Shown: positions 20,067 to 28,807 of the stretch, one piece after another
Numbering within the stretch: the stretch's first letter is position 1
Layout of the letters: every line of letters starts with the position of its first letter
DNA from: Tistlia consotensis USBA 355
Lineage (GTDB): Bacteria; Pseudomonadota; Alphaproteobacteria; Kiloniellales; DSM-21159
NCBI RefSeq assembly: GCF_900177295.1
Contig: NZ_FWZX01000007.1
Coordinates: 62,001 to 126,000, forward strand
DNA: 64,000 bases
Reading direction: 5' to 3'
The notes under the pieces: generated by a model
Told to the model about the DNA's origin: nothing
Database searches by the model: none
Seen by the model: only the letters and a program-made list of their open reading frames with translations
Position numbers and translations under genes: made by a program

Positions 20067-20248
20067 GACCCCGACCGCGTGCCGTCCCGGCCGGGAGCTC
20101 CCCGGGACCGGGCCGCGCATCTTCGACTCTGCGAGCGCGGATGGCAACGGCAGCGGGTCGGCGGCGGGCCCGTTAACCTTCTCGCAAGATCGCCGAGGCA
20201 GACTGGCGTCCGGGGACCTCTCGGGTCCCGCCAGACGGGAGCAGTCTC

Positions 20249-20431
20249 ATGTCGGTCAGCCAGATTCCCCTGCCGGCCCCGGCCCGCGCCCTGCGCAACG
20301 AAGCGCCGGCGATCGACCCGATCTCGCTGCGCAATGCCCTGGTCATGAGCGGCCTCGCGCTGGCCAGCTGGGGTGCCGTCTTCGGCCTGATCGGCCTCGC
20401 CCGCTCGGGCCTCGCGCTCGTCGCCGGCTGA
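20249..20431 (+). CDS. Small predicted membrane protein
   Basis: This open frame of 60 codons starts MSVSQIPLPAPARALRN and ends with one strongly hydrophobic helix (ALVMSGLALASWGAVFGLIGL). GGGAG lies nine bases before the ATG. It sits alone in the gap between the phosphatase gene and the initiating transferase gene, on the opposite strand to both. I recognise no family. The ribosome-binding site and clean helix favour a real gene, but its small size in GC-rich DNA keeps confidence moderate. Confidence 0.45.
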   Translation: MSVSQIPLPAPARALRNEAPAIDPISLRNALVMSGLALASWGAVFGLIGLARSGLALVAG

Positions 20432-20487
20432 GGCTGCCGCCCGGGTCCGCTCACCCCCCGGGTCCGCTCCCCCCGATCCCGCTGCGC

Positions 20488-21972
20488 TCAGTAGGCGTTG
20501 GGGTCGCGCAGCGCCCGCAGGGCCGTCAGCGCCAGGACGCGCAGGTCGAACAGCAGCGACCAGTTCTCGATGTAGTGCAGGTCGTGCTCGACGCGACGCC
20601 GCGCCTTGTCCAGCGTATCGATCTCGCCACGCAGGCCGTTGACCTGGGCCCAGCCGGTGATGCCGGGCTTGACCCGGTGCCGCGACAGGTAGTCCTGGAC
20701 CGCCTCGTGATAGAGCCGCCCGGCGGCCTGCATCGAGACGGGATGGGCACGCGGGCCGACCACCGACATCGAGCCCTGCAGGACGTTGATCAGCTGCGGC
20801 AGCTCGTCGAGGCTGTACCTGCGCAGGAAGCGCCCGAGCGGGGTGACGCGCGCGTCGCCGCGCACCGTGCGGGCGGCGCCGCTCGGGTCGCCGCGGTCGC
20901 TGTACATGGTGCGGAACTTGTAGACGACGATCGGCTCGTTGTTGAAGCCGAAGCGGGCCTGGCGGAACAGGGCCGGCCCCGGGCTCTCGATCCGGATCGC
21001 CAGGGCGATCAGCAGCATCAGGGGGCCGAAGAAGATCAGCGACGCCCCGGCGATCGCCTTGTCCTCGGCCCACTTGGCCAGCAGGTGCCAGTCCTTGAGC
21101 GGCCGCTCGCTGACCCGCAGCATCGGGATGCCGCTGAGGCTGATGACCTCGTTGCGCGGCCGCGGCAGGGCCGGGGCGGCCAGATGCAGGTCGATGTCGA
21201 CCGCCAAGCCGTCGAAGCGGCGCAGCAGCTGGCCAATGCGCTCGCCGGCGGTCGGCGGCAGGGCGATCACGATACGGTCGACCAGGCCCGCGCGGACCCG
21301 CGCGACCAGATCGTCGACGCGGCCCTCCAGGCGCCAGCCGGAGAAGACGTCGCGCACCCGGGTCTGGCGGTCGTCGAAGAAGCCGACGACCGCGATCTCG
21401 TCGTCGGCGCCGCGCCCCTGTATCCGCTCGGCGAAGCCCAGGCCTTCCTCGCCGGCGCCCAGGATGGCGACGCGCTCGCGCAGGTTGCCGCGATCGAGCA
21501 AGCCGCGGACGTGCCCGGCGATGGCGACCCGCGCCGCGCCCATCGCGACCAGCCCGCCGCCGTACCAGAGCAGCAGCCAGCCGCGCGAGTAGTCCTGGGA
21601 GACCTTGGCCAGGAAGGCGAGCAGGACGAGGACCAGCAGGGAGACGCTCCAGCCGACCAGCACCCGCGGCACCTGGCTCCAGCGCCGGTGCAGGCGGCGG
21701 AAGTCGTAGAGGCCGAGCCTTCCGAACACGGCGAGGGTGACGAACAGGCCGACCAGCGTCGCCGCTGCGAAGCGGTCCCACTGGTCGGCGAGGCCGAGGC
21801 GCAGGACCGGATAGGCCCAGAAGGCCAGCGCCGCCGTGCCCAGGATCGCCGCGGCGTCGAACAGCCGCACGACATCCGCCAGCACCTTGCGCGACAGCGC
21901 AGAGCGCACGACGCGCGGCCGGCGCGACGCGCCGGCCAAATGCTCCAGACTGCTGACTTGGTCACTGGCCAC
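20488..21972 (-). CDS. Undecaprenyl-phosphate sugar-1-phosphate transferase (polyprenyl PHPT)
   Basis: This inner-membrane enzyme starts repeat-unit synthesis by moving a hexose-1-phosphate from a nucleotide sugar to undecaprenyl phosphate. Four or five N-terminal membrane helices lead into a Rossmann-like CoA-binding segment ([17 protein letters not shown]). A fifth hydrophobic segment and the C-terminal catalytic domain follow, with [37 protein letters not shown] and [20 protein letters not shown] at 21972 with GGGGGCGGC upstream gives 494 residues, near the family norm. The frame stays open to a TTG at 22155, but that part runs through AT-rich DNA and looks non-coding. It closes the minus-strand polysaccharide block. 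Confidence 0.92.
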   Translation of the reverse strand: MASDQVSSLEHLAGASRRPRVVRSALSRKVLADVVRLFDAAAILGTAALAFWAYPVLRLGLADQWDRFAAATLVGLFVTLAVFGRLGLYDFRRLHRRWSQVPRVLVGWSVSLLVLVLLAFLAKVSQDYSRGWLLLWYGGGLVAMGAARVAIAGHVRGLLDRGNLRERVAILGAGEEGLGFAERIQGRGADDEIAVVGFFDDRQTRVRDVFSGWRLEGRVDDLVARVRAGLVDRIVIALPPTAGERIGQLLRRFDGLAVDIDLHLAAPALPRPRNEVISLSGIPMLRVSERPLKDWHLLAKWAEDKAIAGASLIFFGPLMLLIALAIRIESPGPALFRQARFGFNNEPIVVYKFRTMYSDRGDPSGAARTVRGDARVTPLGRFLRRYSLDELPQLINVLQGSMSVVGPRAHPVSMQAAGRLYHEAVQDYLSRHRVKPGITGWAQVNGLRGEIDTLDKARRRVEHDLHYIENWSLLFDLRVLALTALRALRDPNAY

Positions 21973-22298
21973 GCGCCGCCCCCAAAGCAGAGCCCCATCG
22001 AGCCATTGAAGCGTCCGCCGCGCCTTCTGCCGCCGAACCAACCGGCGGTGCCAGCTTGCCGGCCGCCTTTCCGCGCAGCGGTTGAAAGCAGAGTGTATTG
22101 CACTTGCGAAACAGAAGCTAGCCGCGGCAAATGTAAATTTTATGTAAACAAGCAATGATCCGGGCCAACTCCTGTCCCTTGGAAATTACGCTCCACTATT
22201 GATCGTCGAAGTCTTTGGCCGCGGCGGCCGATCATGGCCGCCAGCCGGCAGACACGCCCGGTCTTTCACTGGTCGACGGAGGCGAAGCGCGGCGCTCT
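21973..22298 (-). promoter_or_regulatory. Intergenic region with probable promoter of the transferase gene
   Basis: About 325 bases separate the transferase start from the stop of the O-antigen ligase-like gene. The stretch 22080-22160 is clearly AT-richer than its surroundings and contains, on the minus strand, TAAAAT as a possible -10. A 7-bp hairpin (22223-22229 with 22236-22242) lies closer to the upstream gene and could help end its transcript. I see no convincing open frame. The long AT-rich leader suggests independent or regulated transcription of the initiating transferase. Confidence 0.45.
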
Positions 22299-23798
22299 TC
22301 ACGCTCTGCGCGGAGAAGCTTGCGGTAGTCGGCTACCGCCCGAGGCCGGATTCCGCCGTGCGGCGACCGGCCGTGCGGCGCGCAGCGACGCCGCCAGGCC
22401 GCTGCCCAGGCCGAGCGCCACGTAGAAGGCGTAGGTCATGAAGCCCGTGCTGCTGACATAGCCCGTGGCAACCAGGCCGAAGACCAGGGCGACGAGCCAG
22501 CGCGCCCGGCACGACACACGGGGATCGGCGTGGTTCATCGCCGGCGCCAGCTCGAACAGCCAGGCGACGATCGCGCCGAGAAACAGCGCCAGCCCGGGCA
22601 GGCCCGTGTAGGTGAGCAGGCTGACCAGGAAGTTGTGCGACCCGAAGATCGCCGCGTTGTCGCCGACGTCCATGAAGTAGGCGGCGAAGGAGTAGCCGCG
22701 GCCGAACAGGGCGAAGTCTCCGAGCGCCGAGAAGAAGGTCTCCAGCCCCTCGACCCGGTCGGCGAGCGTGCCGACGGTCAGCAGCCTTTCCTCGACGGCG
22801 GAGGTACCGAAAGCGAAGCGGTCGCCGAAGTTCGCCAGCAGGTACTGCGCCAGGACCACGGTCAGGAAGGCGCCGGCGAGCAGCGCGCCGGCCGTCACCC
22901 AGGGCCGACGCAAGCCGCGGAAGGACAGCGCGACGTGGGCCAGCATCATGACCAGCAGCCCGCCCATCGGGCTGCGGCTCAGGGTCGAGAGCAGGCCGAG
23001 CGCGATCATCGCGTAGAAGCCCAGCCACTGCAGGCCGCTCCAGCGCAGCTCCCGGCCGGCCGACAGCGCGATCCCCAGGCCGCAGACCAGGAACAGGCCG
23101 TAGTCGAGCGGGTCGGAGAAGCTGGAATAGGCGCGGAACTCGCTGAAACCGAGCATGGCATCGTAGACCTTGCTCGCCTGAAGAGAACGGGTCGCCAGCG
23201 CCCGCGCCCAGGCCTCGTCGAACAGCGTCGGTCCGGCCAGGAACTGCAGCAGCCCGTAGGCGGCACCGAGAACGGCCAGCAGCGCCGCGGCCCGGCCGAT
23301 CAGGACGGCACGCTGCGGCGGCACCCGGACCGCCAGGAAGTAGGCCAGGACCGGCACGAGATTGAGCTGGATCGCCGACAGCTTGGTGCCGAGCGGCTGG
23401 CCGAACGGCAGGACCAGGGTGGTCGCCAGCGCGAGCCCCCAGAAGGCGAGCAGCAGCCTGGAACTGGCGGTCGGCAGCATCGCGCGCGGCCGGCTCAGCC
23501 AGAGCAGGAGGCCGAGGCAGAGGATCACGGTCGGCAGGAACTGCAGGCCGTAGTAGATCGCGATCGCCGGCGAGGGCTCGATGACGAAGAGCGCGCGCTT
23601 GAGGAACTGACCGAGCAGCACCGCGGCGAGCAGCGCGACGGCCATGCGCGTCCGGTCGGCCCCGGCGTAGGCGAGCAGCGCCAGCAGCGCAAAGCCGAAC
23701 AGCAGGAGGCCGAGCCCGTAGGTCGGGACCGCCAGCGCCGCGCCGGCCACGGCAGCCAGCGCCAGCAGGGCGATCGGAATGGCGTGGCCCGAGGTCAT
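22299..23798 (-). CDS. O-antigen ligase / Wzy-like polymerase
   Basis: This 499-residue inner-membrane protein has about 12 hydrophobic helices and a large periplasmic loop with LLTVGTLADRVEGLETFFSA, then FGRGYSF and GSHNFLVSLLTYTGLPGL. The SxHN-type motif after the loop and the SRSPMGG segment before it are seen in O-antigen ligases and Wzy polymerases (the RfaL/WaaL/Wzy superfamily). It probably polymerises or transfers the repeat unit on the periplasmic face. The last 40 residues are basic and low in complexity. Its start overlaps the wzx stop by four bases. Confidence 0.82.
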   Translation of the reverse strand: MTSGHAIPIALLALAAVAGAALAVPTYGLGLLLFGFALLALLAYAGADRTRMAVALLAAVLLGQFLKRALFVIEPSPAIAIYYGLQFLPTVILCLGLLLWLSRPRAMLPTASSRLLLAFWGLALATTLVLPFGQPLGTKLSAIQLNLVPVLAYFLAVRVPPQRAVLIGRAAALLAVLGAAYGLLQFLAGPTLFDEAWARALATRSLQASKVYDAMLGFSEFRAYSSFSDPLDYGLFLVCGLGIALSAGRELRWSGLQWLGFYAMIALGLLSTLSRSPMGGLLVMMLAHVALSFRGLRRPWVTAGALLAGAFLTVVLAQYLLANFGDRFAFGTSAVEERLLTVGTLADRVEGLETFFSALGDFALFGRGYSFAAYFMDVGDNAAIFGSHNFLVSLLTYTGLPGLALFLGAIVAWLFELAPAMNHADPRVSCRARWLVALVFGLVATGYVSSTGFMTYAFYVALGLGSGLAASLRAARPVAARRNPASGGSRLPQASPRRA

Positions 23799-25099
23799 CC
23801 GCCGGATCCTCTGCGGCGGCCGAGACGCCGGACCGCCCAGCAGCTCAATACAACGGCGGGCGCCAGCTGCGCGACCAGGAATCCCGCCGCGGCGCCGGCC
23901 AGGCCGTAGAGGCCGAGCAGCGGCAGCGTCACGCAGACGGTAGCCAGTGCGCCGGCCGCCTCGCCCGCCGAGACGATCGAGAAGCGGCGCAGGGCGCGCG
24001 CCGTCTGGCCGAGGGCGAAGACGGCGATCAGGCCCAGGGCGCCAACCGAGAGATAGTCGAGCAGCCAGGCGTCGCCGGTGTACTTGCCGGCGCCGTAGAG
24101 CAGGTCGAGCAGGCGGTCGCCGACCAGCAGCATGGCCAGGGCGTAGGGCAGCACCAGGCCGGCCGCGACGGGCAGCAGCAGCAGCACGGCGCGGCGCACC
24201 TGGGGGCCGTCGCCCCCCTCGCCTTCCGCCCCGAGCTTGCGCGACAGCACCGGCAGCAGCGGCATCGCCAGGGCCGCCAGCATCTGGGTCAACGGCAGGA
24301 AGAGGTTCTGCACGGCACGGAAGGCGCCGGCCTGCGCGGTGCCAAGGGCGGCGCCGATCGCCGGCGCGTAGATGGTGCCGGAGACGACGCCGAGCGCGCC
24401 GCTGGCCAGCAGCCAGCGGCCGTGGCGCCAGTGCTCGAGGGCGACGGCGCGCAGCCGGCCGCCGTCGAGGCTGAGCAGCCGGCGCAGCGGGATCCCGAGG
24501 CCCAGCACCGGCACGGCGAGGCCGGCCGCCCCGGCGAGGCCGAGCAGCGGCGGCACCGCGGTCGCGCCGGCCTCGCCGAAGCGCACCAGCAGCAGCACGC
24601 CGGCGCAGGCGACCAGGAAGTAGACCGAGCTGCCGGCCAGGGCGAGGCCGGCGCGGCCCTCGACGTAGCAGGCCCGGCGCAGCAGCATCTGGAGGAACAG
24701 GAAGGGCGCCGCGGCGGCGAAGAGCAGCAGCAGCGGCCCGACCGGCGAGCCGAACGCCCCCAGCGCCAGCCCGGCGACGACCAGGACACCGGCCAGGACC
24801 AGGGCCAGCAGCAGCTGGCCCTGCAGGACCTGCGACAGGTAGCCGGCGCCGCCGGGTCGGTCAGGGGCGCCGCCCAGGGCATGGAACGGCTCGATGACCA
24901 GGGCCTGGTAGGGGCTGAGCGCCAGGAAGAACAGCGAATAGGCGATCGCGAAGGCACCGTAGGCCTCGGCTGTCAGGAAGCGCGCCAGCAGGATATTGAG
25001 CAGGAAGTTGACGCTGGAGAAGACGACCTGGTCGGCGAGCGCGCTCAAGCCGGTCACCGACCAGCGCCGCAGCGTCGCCCGCGCGGGCAGCGGGATCAT
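23795..25099 (-). CDS. Polysaccharide flippase (Wzx-like, MOP superfamily)
   Basis: This 434-residue protein has 12 or more predicted membrane helices, beginning LADQVVFSSVNFLLNILLARFL, a typical opening for Wzx-like lipid-linked oligosaccharide flippases. The helices carry few charges and are separated by short loops, with a charged cytoplasmic loop around GAEGEGGDGPQVRR. It would move the undecaprenyl-linked repeat unit across the inner membrane. It overlaps the following ligase-like gene by four bases and is preceded three bases upstream by the WecG-type transferase, so the three genes are coupled. Confidence 0.83.
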   Translation of the reverse strand: MIPLPARATLRRWSVTGLSALADQVVFSSVNFLLNILLARFLTAEAYGAFAIAYSLFFLALSPYQALVIEPFHALGGAPDRPGGAGYLSQVLQGQLLLALVLAGVLVVAGLALGAFGSPVGPLLLLFAAAAPFLFLQMLLRRACYVEGRAGLALAGSSVYFLVACAGVLLLVRFGEAGATAVPPLLGLAGAAGLAVPVLGLGIPLRRLLSLDGGRLRAVALEHWRHGRWLLASGALGVVSGTIYAPAIGAALGTAQAGAFRAVQNLFLPLTQMLAALAMPLLPVLSRKLGAEGEGGDGPQVRRAVLLLLPVAAGLVLPYALAMLLVGDRLLDLLYGAGKYTGDAWLLDYLSVGALGLIAVFALGQTARALRRFSIVSAGEAAGALATVCVTLPLLGLYGLAGAAAGFLVAQLAPAVVLSCWAVRRLGRRRGSGG

Positions 25100-25102
25100 G
25101 GC

Positions 25103-25915
25103 TCACTCATCGAGCGGATAGCGCCTGAGGCCGCTCTTCTGGGCGGCGACCGCGAGCAGGAACAGCGGCACGTTGCGGGCATAGCGCTTCCACAGGCGGC
25201 GCGGCTCCATGGCCGTGCGGAACAGCCATTCGAAGCCGCTGCGCTGGACGAAGCGCGGCGCCTGGCGCAGCAGGCCGGCATGGAAGTCGAAGGCGGCGCC
25301 GACGCCGATCAGGGCGGCCGGCGCCAGGCGCGCACGATGCTCGGCCATCCAGCGCTCCTGCTTGGGCGTCGAGAGGCCGACCCAGAGGATGTCGGCGCCG
25401 CTGGCGTTGATCCGCTCGACGATCGCCGCGCTCTCGGCCTCGGAGAGCGGCCGGAACGGCGGCGAGAAGCTGCCGACGACCTCGGCCGCGGGAAAGCGCT
25501 CGGCCAGGCGGGCCTGCAGGCGCGCCAGCACCTCGGGCGTCGAGCCGTAGAGGAAGTGCCGGAAGCCCTTCTGCTCCGAGCGCCGGAACAGCTCCAGCAT
25601 CAGGTCGGGGCCGTAGACCCGGTCGACGCCGGCATGGCGGCCGAGCTTCAGCATCCAGACCAGCGGCATGCCGTCCGGCGTCACCAGGCCGGCGGCATTG
25701 TGGATCCGGCGCAGCGCGGGATCGCGCCGGCTCTCCATGACGCCGTGCACGCCGGTGACGCAGACGTAGTGCCGCTCGCCCTCGGCGATCCAGCGCTCGA
25801 CGCTGGCGCAGGCGCGATCGAGGTTGAGCGCCGAGACGCCGACGCCCAGCACGTTCTCCCGCGGCCAGGCCGCCGCCCGCCGCTCCCCTGCTCGATCACC
25901 ACCGGACACCGCCAT
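25103..25915 (-). CDS. WecG/TagA/CpsF-family glycosyltransferase
   Basis: This 270-residue enzyme belongs to glycosyltransferase family 26, which adds a sugar such as N-acetylmannosamine(uronate) to a lipid-linked acceptor. Landmarks are VTGVHGVMESRRD, LVTPDGMPLVW, RVYGPDLMLELF, FLYGSTPEVL and WVGLSTPKQERWMAEHR, with IGVGAAFDFHAG following. It likely adds the second sugar of the repeat unit at the inner face of the membrane. It lies between the wzx gene and a large membrane-protein gene, with gaps of three bases on each side. Confidence 0.9.
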   Translation of the reverse strand: MAVSGGDRAGERRAAAWPRENVLGVGVSALNLDRACASVERWIAEGERHYVCVTGVHGVMESRRDPALRRIHNAAGLVTPDGMPLVWMLKLGRHAGVDRVYGPDLMLELFRRSEQKGFRHFLYGSTPEVLARLQARLAERFPAAEVVGSFSPPFRPLSEAESAAIVERINASGADILWVGLSTPKQERWMAEHRARLAPAALIGVGAAFDFHAGLLRQAPRFVQRSGFEWLFRTAMEPRRLWKRYARNVPLFLLAVAAQKSGLRRYPLDE

Positions 25916-25918
25916 GGC

Positions 25919-27532
25919 CTAGTGCGCCCCGCAGCCGACCGTGCAGACGATCCGCCAGAGCGTGTGCGTGTCGCGCCCGTCCGACCAGGTTTCCATCGGC
26001 TCCAGATTCAGGCGCAGGGGCGAGCGCTCGTTGCCGTCGATCATCGCGACCAACGAGTCGGCCGGATCGACGTCCAGCAGATAGCGCAGGCCGGCCTCGT
26101 CCCAGATGTAGCGTGCCAGCCGGCCGTCACGGATCGCCGCGAAGGCCGCCTCGTTGACCAGACCGTCCAGATTGACGATGCGCTCCGGAGCGGCCCAGCC
26201 GTAGATGCCCGCGTTGAAGGCGCCTATCCGGGCGTCGGCGGGCAGGATCGCGACCGCCGCCCTGGCGACCTCGGCCCGCCGCAGCGGAAAGGCCGGAGGA
26301 CTCTCGGTGAAGGCGGCGACGCCGAAGCCAAGCAGCACCGCGCCATAGGCGGCCGGCAGCAGCCAGGCGTGTCCGAGCGGCCGCAGGTGCCGGGCCACCA
26401 GGATCCAGCCGGCGAGCGCCAGGGCAACCGCGTTGAGGCCGTGATACCAAGGCCGCAGGTAGTAGATCCGGACCGTCCCGGCGTAGACCAGCAGCAGGAC
26501 GAAGAGCACGACGACCGCAGCCAGGGCCGCCCGCGGGTCCCGGCGCAGCTTCGTCCAGCCGACCGGCCGGAGCACCGCCGCGACGGCCACCGCCACGGCC
26601 AGCAGCAGCGCGCCGGCGAGCAGGCGTCCGGCCGAGACCTCGCCGACGCCGGACGGCACGCCGACAGCGAAACGCAGGCTGCGCAGCGCGTTCATCACGA
26701 AGCGCAGCGGATGCTCCAGGAAATCGATGTAGTAGCCTGTGTGCAGCACCGCGTGGAGATGCCGCTCGACCAGCGGCCGGCTCAGCAGGCGCATGGCGTC
26801 GGCGCTGGCCGGCAGGGGACTGCCGAAGACGCTCAGGTGGACCAGCATGTAGGCGCCGAGCACGACCGCCAGGGCACCGCCTCCCAGCACGACCCCCAGG
26901 GGCCGCCGCCGAAAGGCGAAGGCGAAGACCGGTGCCGCGACGATCGCCAGGTCGAGCCGGGCGACGATCAGCAGGATCATCAGCGCCGCCGCTGACGGCA
27001 ACCTGCCCGGCGCCTCCTCCGGCGCGTCGACGGCGCGCAGGCAGACCAGCAGGAAGCCGGCGAGCAGCGGCACCGCCAGCAGGCTCTCCAGGCCGATCAT
27101 CCAGACGCTCTGCAGCAGCGCCGGGTTGGCGACCAGCATCAGGCCGAACAGCAGGCTCGAGATCGGGCCGAGCGCCAATTGCTCCGCGAGCTTCAGGCAG
27201 ACCGCGCCGTGGACCGCGAGCGCCAGCGCCGCCAACACGACGACCGCCGCGGGCAGCGCCGCGCCGAGCAGGGCGTAGAGCATCGTGCAGATCGCCAGGA
27301 ACAGCGGATGGTAGCCGGAGGCCAGGGTCAGGCCATCGAAGGTCGGCCGGCCGTGCTCGACCAGGCCGCGGGCCACGCCGTAGTAGTAGTACGCATCGTC
27401 GCCGACCGTCCGCCAGTGCATCGCCGGCTCGAGGCCGCTCAGCACGACCGCCACGGCGATGCCGGTCGTCAGGATCAGCGACCAACGGCGCAGATCGAGC
27501 GTCCCGGGCAATCGTACCGCTTCCCCAGCCAT
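25919..27532 (-). CDS. Polytopic membrane protein, possibly GT-C type glycosyltransferase
   Basis: This 537-residue protein has around 11 hydrophobic helices, spread between an N-terminal short tail and a C-terminal soluble portion of about 110 residues. After the first helix comes a loop with GDDAYYYYGVARGLVEHG, resembling the Asp-containing first loop of GT-C sugar transferases (family 39 relatives), which use polyprenyl-phosphate sugars. The C-terminal part (GIYGWAAPERIVNLDGLVN) resembles the tail of several uncharacterised membrane proteins of this kind. It probably decorates the glycan from the periplasmic side, but this is inferred. The ATG follows GGGGGAAGG. Confidence 0.65.
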   Translation of the reverse strand: MAGEAVRLPGTLDLRRWSLILTTGIAVAVVLSGLEPAMHWRTVGDDAYYYYGVARGLVEHGRPTFDGLTLASGYHPLFLAICTMLYALLGAALPAAVVVLAALALAVHGAVCLKLAEQLALGPISSLLFGLMLVANPALLQSVWMIGLESLLAVPLLAGFLLVCLRAVDAPEEAPGRLPSAAALMILLIVARLDLAIVAAPVFAFAFRRRPLGVVLGGGALAVVLGAYMLVHLSVFGSPLPASADAMRLLSRPLVERHLHAVLHTGYYIDFLEHPLRFVMNALRSLRFAVGVPSGVGEVSAGRLLAGALLLAVAVAVAAVLRPVGWTKLRRDPRAALAAVVVLFVLLLVYAGTVRIYYLRPWYHGLNAVALALAGWILVARHLRPLGHAWLLPAAYGAVLLGFGVAAFTESPPAFPLRRAEVARAAVAILPADARIGAFNAGIYGWAAPERIVNLDGLVNEAAFAAIRDGRLARYIWDEAGLRYLLDVDPADSLVAMIDGNERSPLRLNLEPMETWSDGRDTHTLWRIVCTVGCGAH

Positions 27533-27629
27533 GCCGCCTTCCCCCTTCCGGCTTCCGACCCGCTTCACCGGCACGAGCCTGCCGCAGAAAAACACAAGCG
27601 CCGGTCGGGCCCAAGGCCCTCGTCGCCGC

Positions 27630-28796
27630 TCAGCCGGTCCGGGCGTCCCGAGCCGCGACCGCCCGGCGGTAGATCGCCAGCAGCAGTTCCAGGTTGCGCG
27701 CGCCGGTGTAGCGTTCCTCGTAGCGCCTTCGGGCGGCCAGGCGCAGCGCGCGCGTCGCCTCGGGGCGGTCGCGGAGCCGCGCCAGCGCGACGGCGAGGTC
27801 GGCCGGATCACCGGCGCGGAAGCGGTAGCCGGTGACGCCGTCGTCGACCAGCTCGGCGACGGCCCCCTGGTCCGAGGCGACGACCGGCGTGCCGGCGGCA
27901 TAGGCCTCGACGACGATCCGCCCGAAGGTCTCGTACCAGACCGAGGGCACGACCACGGCCAGGGCCTCGCCCATGGCGCGGTAGACCTCGTCGAGCGGAC
28001 GGCGGCCGAGCCACTCGACGCCGGGCACCGCGGCGCCCTCGGGCGGCGCACCCTCGCCGATCACCTTGAGCGGCAGCGGCGGGTCGAGCCGCCCGACGGC
28101 CTCCAGCAGCACCCCGAGGCCTTTCTCGGACGACAGCCGGCCGACGAACAGCAGGTAGCCGCCCTCGCCCGTCCCGACCGCCGGCTCGCCGGCGACGAAG
28201 TTCGGCTTGACCACGATCCGCGCCGCCTCGAAGCCGGCCTCGACGAAGAGCTGCCGGGTGAAGTCCGAGGGCGCGACGAAGCGGTCGACGCAGCGCCGCC
28301 AGGTGCCGAGCGCGCGGTGCAGCGTCACCATGCCGGCGACCGTGGCGCTGCCCGGCAGGCTGCCGCGGTAGCAGCGGTGCCGCACGCCCGGCCAGGGCAC
28401 GGCCCTGCCCAGGCAGTCGTGGCAGAGCCGGCCGTCGCGGAACAGGTAGCCGTTGAGGCAGAGCAGGCGGTAGTTGCGCAGGCTCTGCACGACGGCCGCC
28501 CCGCCGGCCCGGGCGGCATGGAGGATCGAGGGCGAGAGCAGCGGGAAGGAGTTCTGCACGTGGACGACGTCGTAGGCGCCGCCGGCCAGGCGCCGCTCGA
28601 CCTCCCGGTAGGCCTCGCGCGACCAGAGGGTGCGCGCTGCGGTCGCCAGCCGGCCGAGCTCGGCGACCCGGCGGTTGTCGGCCTCCAGCAGGTCGGCCTG
28701 GTGGCCGGCCGCACGCAGCAGGGCCAGCTCGGCGTCGGTCGATTCGTCCTCGCCGCCGCGCACCAGGTAGCGGTTGTGGGCCATCAGGATCCGCAT
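27630..28796 (-). CDS. Glycosyltransferase family 4 protein
   Basis: This 388-residue GT-B retaining transferase begins MRILMAHNRYLVRGGEDEST, a start shared by a GT4 subgroup of capsule clusters. The N-terminal domain carries DVVHVQNSFPLLSPS and a Cys-rich stretch (CLNGYLFRDGRLCHDC). The donor-binding domain has LLFVGRLSSEKGLGVLLEA, then VVPSVWYETFGRIVVEAYAAGTPVVASD with the E-x7-E motif. It adds a sugar from a nucleotide donor in the cytoplasm; donor and acceptor are unknown. It starts 11 bases after asnB. The 97-base gap before the next gene holds nothing obvious. Confidence 0.9.
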   Translation of the reverse strand: MRILMAHNRYLVRGGEDESTDAELALLRAAGHQADLLEADNRRVAELGRLATAARTLWSREAYREVERRLAGGAYDVVHVQNSFPLLSPSILHAARAGGAAVVQSLRNYRLLCLNGYLFRDGRLCHDCLGRAVPWPGVRHRCYRGSLPGSATVAGMVTLHRALGTWRRCVDRFVAPSDFTRQLFVEAGFEAARIVVKPNFVAGEPAVGTGEGGYLLFVGRLSSEKGLGVLLEAVGRLDPPLPLKVIGEGAPPEGAAVPGVEWLGRRPLDEVYRAMGEALAVVVPSVWYETFGRIVVEAYAAGTPVVASDQGAVAELVDDGVTGYRFRAGDPADLAVALARLRDRPEATRALRLAARRRYEERYTGARNLELLLAIYRRAVAARDARTG

Positions 28797-28807
28797 CGCC
28801 CCTCCCC

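Noticed and set aside
21973-22155. N-terminal extension of the initiating transferase up to 22155
   Set aside because: It starts with TTG, has no ribosome-binding site and runs through AT-rich DNA that looks like a promoter. The family length fits the GTG at 21972.
24422-26995. An 857-codon open frame on the plus strand in the glycan locus
   Set aside because: It is antisense to wzx, the WecG-type transferase and a membrane protein, all with clear motifs. It is rich in Gln, Arg and Gly with no domain.
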